DNA from: CAISDA01 sp050258555
GTDB lineage: Bacteria > Bacteroidota > Ignavibacteria > UBA10030 > UBA8401
NCBI GenBank assembly: GCA_050258555.1
Contig: JBLMZA010000069.1
Span: 1 to 12,314 of the forward strand
Reading direction: 5' to 3'
DNA: 12,314 nt
The position numbers were made by a program, and so were the translations under genes. A model generated the notes under the pieces. That model worked only from the letters and a program-made list of their open reading frames with translations, was not told the origin of the DNA and did not search any database. Positions 6,533 through 12,314 of the stretch are shown piece after piece (the stretch's first letter is position 1; each line of letters begins with the position of its first letter).

Positions 6533-7600
6533 ATGAAAAAATTGCTCATACTTTGTTTCTCCCTGGTACTCATGCAGAAGCTGACGGCACAAGTCGGCAC
6601 ATATACTTTTTCCACAGCTGAGGTCGTCGGCCAATCCGTAACCGAGACAGTGGGTGAGGTATTGATGACAGTAACATTTGCCGGAGGGGGTGATCCGGGA
6701 GTGTATAATTATTCCGGATACGCCGGTTTGAGCGGTAATGCCCTCAGTAATAATACCGCTTCCTCCTCGATGGTCCTCACGTTTAATAAAACTGTCAGTA
6801 TTGCATCGCTGCGTCTGGCTGATGGCGGCGGGTCGTCCGGCACGTTCATCCTCACGCCCACACCGGCCGGCACCACGCAGCTTGTTACCGTGCCACCAGA
6901 TGGTGGTGTCGTCGCCGACCTCGGTTCTTCATTCCAGAATATCACGGCGATCACGGTCACACCCCAGGTCGTCGGAGAGACCTATTGGATCCTCGACGAT
7001 GTGGTGCTGCAATCGGTTCTACCCGTCGAACTCACGTCGTTCGGCGCTTCGATGATCAAAGGCTCTCTTCTTCTGAAATGGACGACGGCCACGGAAGTGA
7101 ACAATTACGGATTCGAGATCGAAGAACGGTCCGCCGATGCCCTCTCTGCCTGGAAGAAAGTCGGCTTCGTTTCAGGAAGCGGCAACAGTGCATCGCCCAA
7201 AGAATACCAATATTCGTTCCGCACGCAGGCTTACGGACTTCAACAGTATCGGCTGAAGCAGATCGATCAGGATGGCAAATTTTCATACAGCGGCATTGTC
7301 GAAGCCGATTGGGGAACGCCGGCACGCTTCGCGCTGCGTCAGAACTTTCCAAATCCGTTCAACCCCGCGACATCGATCGGATTCGATCTCGCGTCCGATG
7401 CCGTTGTCCGTTTGACGGTGATCGACATGCTCGGCCGCGAGCTGGCAGTCATCGTCAATGGACCGCTTCGGGCCGGCGCCCATGCTGCATCGTTCGATGG
7501 CCGATCCCTCGCCACGGGTCTTTATCTCTATCGTCTCGATGCCGTCGGAACCGACGGAACGCGGATTTCGGCGACAAAAACCATGCTGCTGCTGAAATAA
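6533..7600 (+). CDS. Secreted protein with T9SS C-terminal sorting domain
   Basis: The 355-residue product has an N-terminal signal peptide (1-19, cleavage likely at LTA|Q). A beta-rich N-terminal domain of about 140 residues (21-162) has alternating short hydrophobic strands and ends in YWILDDVVLQ. Next comes a linker/Fn3-like module beginning LPVELTSF (163-170) with VNNYGFEIEE (189-198), then a T9SS type A sorting domain from about 266 with QNFPNPFNPATSI (270-282), DMLGRE (298-303) and the terminal KTMLLLK. It should pass the inner membrane by Sec and the outer membrane by T9SS, ending on the surface or outside. The N-terminal domain resembles lectin/CBM-like beta-sandwiches in general style only; its ligand is unknown. 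An in-frame ATG exists at 6488, but 6533 has a strong AAAGG six bases upstream and starts the signal peptide. Its 190-residue C-terminal half is shared in architecture with the protein encoded at 9152-10678. Confidence 0.88.
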   Translation: MKKLLILCFSLVLMQKLTAQVGTYTFSTAEVVGQSVTETVGEVLMTVTFAGGGDPGVYNYSGYAGLSGNALSNNTASSSMVLTFNKTVSIASLRLADGGGSSGTFILTPTPAGTTQLVTVPPDGGVVADLGSSFQNITAITVTPQVVGETYWILDDVVLQSVLPVELTSFGASMIKGSLLLKWTTATEVNNYGFEIEERSADALSAWKKVGFVSGSGNSASPKEYQYSFRTQAYGLQQYRLKQIDQDGKFSYSGIVEADWGTPARFALRQNFPNPFNPATSIGFDLASDAVVRLTVIDMLGRELAVIVNGPLRAGAHAASFDGRSLATGLYLYRLDAVGTDGTRISATKTMLLLK

Positions 7601-7635
7601 AACAGCGTACGATGGCAATTACAGCGAGATGCCGC

Positions 7636-7663
7636 GGAAGAGTGCCGCATCGATGTTCATCAT
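7636..7663. repeat. 28-bp interspersed repeat, copy 2
   Basis: This copy is identical over 28 bases to 6239-6266 and in the same orientation. It lies 36 bases after the stop of the 6533 gene and 82 bases before the 7746 start codon. Sequence beyond the repeat differs between copies. Here the 3' end extends to form CGATG-TTCAT-CATCG, a small inverted repeat. Confidence 0.8.
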
Positions 7664-7671
7664 CGTTAAAC

Positions 7672-7731
7672 TCCTGGCCAGGCGGAAGTGTCATAATGGT
7701 AGAATATTCCATTTAAATTGCCTGGTCAGGA
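7672..7731 (+). promoter_or_regulatory. Long-armed leader hairpin abutting the ribosome-binding site
   Basis: CCTGGCCAGG (7673-7682) and CCTGGTCAGG (7721-7730) are near-identical and nearly self-complementary. They can pair with each other over 10 bp with one G-U. With flanking pairs (T7672-A7731, C7683-G7720 and two G-U) the stem reaches 14 bp around a 32-base AT-rich loop. The second arm ends where the Shine-Dalgarno AAAGGAG (7731-7737) begins. If transcribed, it could control translation of the 7746 gene. Alternatively the two palindromes are paired protein-binding sites 48 bp apart. Confidence 0.35.
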
Positions 7732-7745
7732 AAGGAGCCGCCCCG

Positions 7746-8495
7746 ATGATCCGCCTTTGTGCCTGCCTCTTCCTTCTTTTCAATGCGGCGGCGCTCACTG
7801 CGCAAACGGAAGCGGATACGCTGGCGACGGAGGATGAACTCTCCGACGGTTTCTTCCGGCAGAGCGATATCGGCATCGTCATCGCAGCCGGACTCTCAAC
7901 CGGAGGCGGATTCGGCGACTTCGTCCACGCGGAGCTGAAGGACCAGGGCTATGTGACGACCGGACGCATGCTCTTCGTCGATACCGAGCTCGGCATGGAA
8001 TTCCGGGCGGCCGACAAGCTCTTCGTGCTGCCGCGCATCGGCTGGCTCTTTACCGCGCTCAACCGCCGCCCGCCATTCGTCATCCCGATGGATCAATACG
8101 ATCTCCGGATCGATCCCTACGAAATCGGACAGGACGACGTCACGGTTTTTTCCATGCTCCTGTGCAGCGCCGGCGCCCGTTATTATCTTTACGACAGGCT
8201 TCCCTTCCTCTTCTACGTCGAAGCCGACATCGGCTATCTCGCCGCCGTCTCGCGCATTCCGCCTCTCACATTTTCATCCCATACGCCGTCGGCCGAGGTG
8301 TTTGCCGGCTATGCATTCAGCTGGGGCGGCAAAGCAATCGGCCTGGAGCTCGGCTGGCGCGTGGTCCCCGTCACGCATTCCCGCGCCTCGCAATTGCACT
8401 CGAACGGCCGCACATATTCCGTCCTGCGCAGAGACGCACGGGACTTCGGCGGCATGTTCCTCAACGTCGCCTGGCGTCTCGATTTCTTCAATTAA
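7746..8495 (+). CDS. Secreted outer-membrane beta-barrel-like protein, family unknown
   Basis: The 249-residue product has a clear signal peptide (1-19, cleavage at LTA|Q) followed by an acidic linker (21-35). The rest alternates amphipathic strands rich in aromatic residues and Gly: ADKLFVLPRIGWLFTA, SAGARYYLYDR, LFYVEADIGYLAAV, SAEVFAGYAFSWGG and FLNVAWRLDFFN. The last residues form a final strand ending in aromatic residues, as in outer-membrane barrels. I would expect an 8- to 10-stranded barrel or a similar beta fold. No specific family is recognised and no function is assigned. The frame is open upstream to 7629, but ATG 7746 has GGAG eight bases before it and begins the signal peptide. 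It lacks a T9SS domain. Confidence 0.82.
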   Translation: MIRLCACLFLLFNAAALTAQTEADTLATEDELSDGFFRQSDIGIVIAAGLSTGGGFGDFVHAELKDQGYVTTGRMLFVDTELGMEFRAADKLFVLPRIGWLFTALNRRPPFVIPMDQYDLRIDPYEIGQDDVTVFSMLLCSAGARYYLYDRLPFLFYVEADIGYLAAVSRIPPLTFSSHTPSAEVFAGYAFSWGGKAIGLELGWRVVPVTHSRASQLHSNGRTYSVLRRDARDFGGMFLNVAWRLDFFN

Positions 8496-8585
8496 GAGTT
8501 TGCTATTGGCGGATTAATAGCGTACTATAAGAACACAATTCGGTACATATTATTAATGGATGACCTCGCCTCGCGCATAATTGGG

Positions 8586-8715
8586 CTGAGGGGTCCTCAG
8601 GATGAATGAGCCTCTTGAGAATCGATCGATTCGGCAAGGGGCTTTTGCGTCTTCATACTCCCTCCTCCATCAATTTCATCGACCAACAGGAAGGAATATC
8701 CAGGATGCCTCATGA
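8586..8715 (+). other. Leader with short hairpin and possible 37-codon upstream ORF
   Basis: A perfect hairpin, CTGAGG-GGT-CCTCAG (8586-8600), contains a GAGGGG that sits eight bases before an ATG at 8602. That ATG opens a 37-codon frame ending in TGA at 8713-8715, which overlaps the TPR start (8705) by 11 bases in another frame. It could act as a translated leader coupled to the TPR gene. The peptide (beginning MNEPLENRSIR) has no recognisable feature, and short frames like this are common by chance. Confidence 0.2.
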
Positions 8716-9094
8716 AAACGCGAACACCTCTGAATTGCACTTTCAGATGGCACAATCGATGTTCAAGATGGGGAACGTTCAGCAAGCACTGCACTACATT
8801 TCTTCGGCTCTTGAAACACACTCACATCACGACCCTCTCTGGCTTTCAGAAGCGATCTTTTTGCGGGGAATGATCAAGTATGCTCTCGGAGATATTCACG
8901 GGGCAATCGCCGATTATTCCCAAAAGATCCAGACGAGCCCCGATGCCCGAAAAGCATATCACGATCGGGCCATTGCCTATCTCCGCATCGGCAAGAAGGA
9001 AAACGCCTTATCGGATCTGCACAAGGAGCAGGAATTAGGCGGGATTGTGGACGATGAATATTTTGAAGCGTGCCGAGACCTGCCGGCAGAATGA
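8705..9094 (+). CDS. Small cytoplasmic TPR-repeat protein
   Basis: The 129-residue product has no signal peptide and consists almost wholly of three tetratricopeptide repeats: about 9-42 (FQMAQSMFKMGNVQQALHYI), 47-80 (IFLRGMIKYALGDIHGAIAD) and 81-114 (AYHDRAIAYLRIGKKENALS). Each shows the expected small/large pattern with Gly/Ala at helix contacts. TPR arrays bind partner proteins, so a scaffold or adaptor role is likely; the partner is unknown. The frame is open to an earlier ATG at 8606, but AAGGA nine bases before ATG 8705 and the absence of any domain in the 33-residue extension favour 8705. It stands alone, converging on the minus-strand T9SS gene. Confidence 0.85.
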   Translation: MPHENANTSELHFQMAQSMFKMGNVQQALHYISSALETHSHHDPLWLSEAIFLRGMIKYALGDIHGAIADYSQKIQTSPDARKAYHDRAIAYLRIGKKENALSDLHKEQELGGIVDDEYFEACRDLPAE

Positions 9095-9098
9095 GCAT

Positions 9099-9132
9099 GG
9101 TGCACAGGCGGCACTCACGCCGCCTGTGCACC
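9099..9132. terminator. Strong 14-bp hairpin between convergent genes
   Basis: GGTGCACAGGCGGC (9099-9112) pairs perfectly with its complement at 9119-9132 around a 6-base loop, ACTCAC. It starts four bases after the TPR stop codon and is 19 bases past the stop of the minus-strand gene. Neither side is followed by a T-run (a C7 tract lies at 9139-9145), so it is not a textbook intrinsic terminator. Position and stability still suggest a bidirectional 3'-end or transcript-stabilising structure. Confidence 0.6.
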
Positions 9133-9151
9133 GCTCCGCCCCCCCTCTTCC

Positions 9152-10678
9152 CTACCTCACGAAATTCATCTTCCTCACGGCAGCAAATGTTCCCGCCGTC
9201 AGCCGGTAGATGTACACGCCGCTTGCCACTTCCATGCCCTGATTGTCCCTGCCGTTCCAGTCAACAGTATAGGTGCCCGGCTGTTTCTGCTCGCGGACCA
9301 ATGACGCGACTTCCCGTCCGATCATGTCATAGATCGTGATCGTCACGAAGGCCGAGACCGGAACCTGATACTTGATCGAGGTCGAAGGATTGAACGGGTT
9401 CGGGAAGTTCTGCATGAGCCGGTATTCGCGCGGCGCGGCCACGGCGACCTCCACGGCGTCGTAGTATTTCGCCTTCCCGGAATTGTCGATCTGCCTGAGC
9501 CTGTACTGCACCTTGCCCGCCACCGGATTCCTGTCGGTGTACGCATACTCCTGCGGCGCGCTGGTGGTGCCGTGCCCCTGCCGGAAATCGATCTTCGCCC
9601 ACTCCGAATGCTCAGGACGGCGCTCGATCTCGAAGCCGTAGTTGTTCACTTCGCTTGCCGTCTTCCACTTCAGCACGACCTGCTCGTCGGCATTGGCCGC
9701 CGTGAACGCTGCGAGTTCAACCGGCAGCGGCGTGTTGCCGAGCAGATTGAGATGGTTCGCCGCCAATGCCACGTTCGAATTGCTGATGTTGACCTGCGTG
9801 GCAAACGTGCCCGCGAAATCCCATCCGATATTCATGGGCACGAGCGGGAAGGCCGCCGTATTTTTCACGCGGAACCGTCCGAGCTTCAGCTGCACACCGC
9901 CCACAGGCTGCGAGCCGGGCGTCGAGCCGACCACGAGATTCTGCACGCCTCCGTCGCTCACGACCATCGGACTGAGCGGCGTGATGCCCGAGAGCGTCGT
10001 CGTTCCGGGAACGTACGAGAATGTGAGCGTTCCTCCGTTGACGATGGCGCTGTTGAACGTGAAGCAGAGCTGGTACGACGTCAGCGTGAAATCCGCCGCC
10101 GTGCGCACGATCGAAACGTCGAATTCGTACGTCGAGCCGTCCACCTGCACGTCGTTCTCCGCGATGATGCGGTACGGGGCCAGCGCATTGACGTGGGCCG
10201 AAGGCGCCGTGGAGTTCACGCTACTGATGTTCACCATCGTGGGATAGGCGCCCGAAAAATCCCACGTCATCGCCGCCGGCGACATGCCGAAGGCGACGCT
10301 GTTCGCGATGCGGAACGTGCCGACCTTCAGCGGAGAACCCGAGACCGTCTGGCTGCCGGCATTCGATGCGACGTCGAGATAGGTCACGCCGCCCGACATC
10401 CACGTGAAGACGCCCGCCGGCGTAAAGCTCAGCGCCGTGCTCGACGCGACATAACTGATCGAGGCCGACCCGCCGTTCGTGATCGCGCCCGGACAGGCAA
10501 GCTGTATGGCGTACGACGTCAGCGTGAAATCCGCTCCGGTGCTGGCGATGTAGACATCGAACTGGAACGTGTTCGCGCTCACCTGCACCGCGTTCTCGAG
10601 CGTCATCTTATACTGGGCCGACGCGAACCCCGTGCCCAACCCGACGGCAAGCAGACACATCATGATCAAACGTTTCAT
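9152..10678 (-). CDS. Secreted two-domain beta-sandwich protein with T9SS sorting domain
   Basis: The 508-residue product has a signal peptide (1-21, cleavage at ASA|Q). Two tandem copies of a ~146-residue beta-rich domain follow (about 23-168 and 169-312). A linker/Fn3-like module (318-412) begins LPVELAAF and contains VNNYGFEIERR, and a T9SS type A domain runs from about 420 (QNFPNPFNPSTSI, YDMIGRE, terminal MNFVR). The repeated domains share AENDVQV/LENAVQV, FDVxI, ADFTLTSYxxxF, INGG/VNGG and LKxGxFRxxN. This resembles a cohesin-type jelly roll, but only weakly. The protein should reach the surface via Sec and T9SS; a binding or structural role is inferred, and no catalytic motif is seen. 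The frame is open to 10711, but ATG 10678 has GAGAGG six bases upstream and begins the signal peptide. It lies 52 bases downstream of the large repeat-protein gene and is probably co-transcribed with it. Confidence 0.88.
   Translation of the reverse strand: MKRLIMMCLLAVGLGTGFASAQYKMTLENAVQVSANTFQFDVYIASTGADFTLTSYAIQLACPGAITNGGSASISYVASSTALSFTPAGVFTWMSGGVTYLDVASNAGSQTVSGSPLKVGTFRIANSVAFGMSPAAMTWDFSGAYPTMVNISSVNSTAPSAHVNALAPYRIIAENDVQVDGSTYEFDVSIVRTAADFTLTSYQLCFTFNSAIVNGGTLTFSYVPGTTTLSGITPLSPMVVSDGGVQNLVVGSTPGSQPVGGVQLKLGRFRVKNTAAFPLVPMNIGWDFAGTFATQVNISNSNVALAANHLNLLGNTPLPVELAAFTAANADEQVVLKWKTASEVNNYGFEIERRPEHSEWAKIDFRQGHGTTSAPQEYAYTDRNPVAGKVQYRLRQIDNSGKAKYYDAVEVAVAAPREYRLMQNFPNPFNPSTSIKYQVPVSAFVTITIYDMIGREVASLVREQKQPGTYTVDWNGRDNQGMEVASGVYIYRLTAGTFAAVRKMNFVR
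9743..10612 (-). repeat. Two tandem 438-nt domain-coding repeats
   Basis: The two beta-sandwich domains of the 9152-10678 protein are offset by exactly 146 residues (438 bases), judged from the shared motif DFTLTSY at residues 50 and 196. At DNA level, identical stretches such as CGTCAGCGTGAAATCCGC recur near 10079 and 10517. The protein copies have diverged widely, so the duplication looks old, with local DNA identity preserved around this motif. Confidence 0.75.
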
Positions 10679-10730
10679 ATGCACCTCTCCTGAAGTATTG
10701 GTATGATTCACATTCTGCTGTTTGGAAAAA

Positions 10731-12314
10731 TCAGGGAACCTGCGATATCAGGAACAGGTTCGTTCCCACGAAATTGTAATCGTCGATGAAGACGCTGCCG
10801 TTCATGTTATGATCGCCCGCCAGATATCCGGCGGTGAAGACGTTGCGCCCCACGGCGTTATAGTTGCTTGTCGTGATGAGGATGCCGCCGTCATTGCTTC
10901 CGGCTGCCATGCCGTAGGACTGTGCCCCGAGCGCGACCATGGCGTTCACGCCGTAGGCCGCCGACTGCGCCGTCGTGAAATCATACTGCGCTCCCGAGCT
11001 GCTCAATGCCACCGCCGAGGCGCTCATGACCGGAAGATGGTTCCTGTGCCGCACGACGATGTAATAGCTGCCCGCATTGACAGGAATGGAAAGCGGACTG
11101 ACGCCGTCAAGATCGACCACCGTTCCGTCCTTCTTCAAAAATCCCGCCACGACGGCCTGCTTCGTATTCGCAGCGGTTCCTGTGCGCAGCTCGACGAGGA
11201 TCCAGTCGACGATCGACGCGCCGGGCACAGCCGCGACGGTTCTCGGCGCATAGCCGTAGTCGGCAGAGGCATAGGCGCTGTCGGAAGTGAGCGGAATCAG
11301 ATGCTTCCAGTTCAATGCGGTCGTCATCGTGTCCGCGCTGAAGGGTCCCTGCAGGAAGACCTTCACAGTCAGGCTCATGGAGGCCGAATAGTTCTGCGCT
11401 GTCTGATCGGAAACGACACTCGTGTACGAGCGCTGCGCCGGGATAAAGCTGCTGCCGGAGAAGGAAGGCGTCACCGTTCCCGTCCAGTGATACGAGACCG
11501 TGATCGCATAATTGCCCGCGCTATCCGCCGTCACCGATTTGGCCGTCGTATCCGTCCAGGCAAGCACGGCTCCCGCCCTGCCCGCGTTGCCGGAGATGGT
11601 GTATGTGATGCCCGAGGCGGTGAAATTCTGCGACGGCTGATCGGCCATCACGTTCGCATAGACGATCGATGCGGGCGTGAAGACGCTGCCTGCCAGAGAG
11701 GGCGTCAGCGTGCCGGACCAGTTGTATGAGACGGTGATGGCATACGTTCCCGTCGAATCGACCACGACCGTGCGCGACGTCCCATCCGTCCATGCGAGAA
11801 GCGTTCCCGCCTTGGCGCTGCCCGAGATCGTGTATGTGACGGCAGAGGCCGCAAAGTCCTGCTGCGCCTGATCCGACGCCACCATCGCATAGGCGATCGA
11901 GGCTGGCGTGAACGTACTGCCGACAAGCGAAGGCGTCACGCTTCCCGACCAGTGATAGGGAACGGTGATCGAATAGCGTCCTGCGGAATCGGAGACGGTC
12001 GATTTCGCCGTTCCATCCGTCCAGCTCACCGCGACTCCCGCCTTGCCCGCGTTGCCGGAAATCGTGTATGTGACCGTGCCGATCGTATAATTCTGATTCG
12101 GCTGATCGGCCATAACATTCGTATAGGTGAAGGCGGCAGGCGTGAATGTTTTTCCTGCCAGAGAAGGCGTCACTGTTCCCGTCCAGCGATAGGACACGGT
12201 GAAGGAATAATTGCCGGCGGTATCAGAGACGACCGTGCGGGCGGTACTGTCCGTCCAGCCGAGCGTCACGCCGGGAGCGCCTGCGTTTCCGGAAATCGTA
12301 TATGTCACTGCCGA
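10731..12314 (-). CDS. Large repeat-containing secreted protein, 5' end outside the window
   Basis: The last 527 codons are present and the frame runs off the right edge, so the start and any signal peptide are not visible. Four 77-78-residue repeats come first, with consensus TYTISGNAG.AG....WTD.TA, SD.AGNY.ITVSY.WTGTVTPSL and FTPAS..Y...M.DQ..QN. They look like Ig-like or carboxypeptidase-regulatory-like beta-sandwich units. The unit at the edge is preceded by codons for Ser-Ala, matching the end of other units, so more copies probably lie outside. A C-terminal region follows (MSLTVKVFLQGPF, IVDWILVELR, DLDGVSPLSIPV, YYIVVRHRNHLPVMSA, YDFTTAQSAAYG), as in secreted proteins of Bacteroidota and relatives. 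It ends in a duplicated EF-hand/dockerin-like motif: degenerate GSNDGGILITTSN, then intact GDHNMNGSVFIDD, then SQVP. There is no T9SS type A domain. Likely a surface adhesin or binding protein; function not established. Confidence 0.85.
   Translation of the reverse strand, partial: SAVTYTISGNAGAPGVTLGWTDSTARTVVSDTAGNYSFTVSYRWTGTVTPSLAGKTFTPAAFTYTNVMADQPNQNYTIGTVTYTISGNAGKAGVAVSWTDGTAKSTVSDSAGRYSITVPYHWSGSVTPSLVGSTFTPASIAYAMVASDQAQQDFAASAVTYTISGSAKAGTLLAWTDGTSRTVVVDSTGTYAITVSYNWSGTLTPSLAGSVFTPASIVYANVMADQPSQNFTASGITYTISGNAGRAGAVLAWTDTTAKSVTADSAGNYAITVSYHWTGTVTPSFSGSSFIPAQRSYTSVVSDQTAQNYSASMSLTVKVFLQGPFSADTMTTALNWKHLIPLTSDSAYASADYGYAPRTVAAVPGASIVDWILVELRTGTAANTKQAVVAGFLKKDGTVVDLDGVSPLSIPVNAGSYYIVVRHRNHLPVMSASAVALSSSGAQYDFTTAQSAAYGVNAMVALGAQSYGMAAGSNDGGILITTSNYNAVGRNVFTAGYLAGDHNMNGSVFIDDYNFVGTNLFLISQVP
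11379..12308 (-). repeat. Tandem 231-234 nt repeats (four visible units)
   Basis: Unit boundaries at the Val/Ile-Thr-Tyr-Thr-Ile motif give 12308-12075 (234), 12074-11841 (234), 11840-11610 (231) and 11609-11379 (231). Each encodes a 77-78-residue beta-sandwich-like unit of the large repeat protein. The third unit lacks one residue of the NAG triplet near its start. The array continues past the right edge. Confidence 0.9.

Noticed and set aside
9099..9132. CRISPR or transposon-end interpretation of the long inverted repeat
   Set aside because: There is a single hairpin, no repeated spacers, no second copy in the window and no transposase or target duplication.
9572..10693. 373-codon open frame on the plus strand
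   Set aside because: It is antisense to the T9SS protein gene and its product is an Arg/His/Asp-rich low-complexity sequence, typical of a shadow of a GC-rich gene.
10722..11729. 335-codon open frame on the plus strand
   Set aside because: It is antisense to the large repeat protein, Arg-rich and without motifs. The minus-strand repeats and C-terminal signature are clearly the real coding sequence.

Overview
The window looks like a moderately GC-rich chromosomal segment from the Bacteroidota/Chlorobiota superphylum, most like the Ignavibacteria and their relatives. The main evidence is two secreted proteins ending in type IX secretion (T9SS) C-terminal domains with the NFPNPFNP signature. 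A third ends in the HRNH...YDFT...SQVP type C-terminal region seen in secreted proteins of the same phyla. Several signal peptides end in the T/S-A-Q pattern common in these groups. This placement is inferred from protein character only. No rRNA, tRNA, CRISPR array, integrase, transposase or phage gene was seen.

Layout: (1) 132-1271 (+) encodes a lipoprotein GH5 glycanase. (2) Facing it on the minus strand are a YgiD/DODA-type extradiol dioxygenase (1404-2237) and, upstream of it, a four-TM PP2C/SpoIIE (RsbU-like) phosphatase (2362-3429). (3) A tight minus-strand operon runs from 6142 down to 3583: D-lyxose isomerase-family cupin, class II ketose-bisphosphate aldolase, PfkB sugar kinase. Gaps are 3 and 4 bases. 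A small hairpin plus T-run overlaps the kinase stop codon. (4) A 390-base divergent region (6143-6532) holds a possible operator and one copy of a 28-bp repeat. (5) On the plus strand follow a T9SS-sorted secreted protein (6533-7600), a secreted outer-membrane-type protein (7746-8495) and a small TPR protein (8705-9094). The second copy of the 28-bp repeat lies before 7746. (6) A perfect 14-bp hairpin separates the TPR gene from a convergent minus-strand pair. That pair is a T9SS protein with two tandem beta-sandwich (weakly cohesin-like) domains (9152-10678) and, 52 bases upstream, a large repeat protein cut by the window edge (10731-12314). The latter has at least four 77-78-residue repeats and a degenerate dockerin/EF-hand-like C-terminus.

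How the genes may work together: the theme is extracellular polysaccharide contact and sugar use. The GH5 enzyme is predicted to cleave a beta-glycan at the cell surface. The T9SS and repeat proteins are predicted surface or secreted adhesion/binding proteins. The three-gene cassette forms a logical route: an aldose is isomerised to a ketose, phosphorylated, and cleaved by an aldolase to triose-phosphate level. Actual substrates are not readable from sequence. No clearly new system is proven here. The best candidates for follow-up are the isomerase-aldolase-kinase cassette, whose aldolase has unusual active-site motifs; the adjacent cohesin-like/dockerin-like gene pair; and the 28-bp repeat found ahead of two secreted-protein genes.
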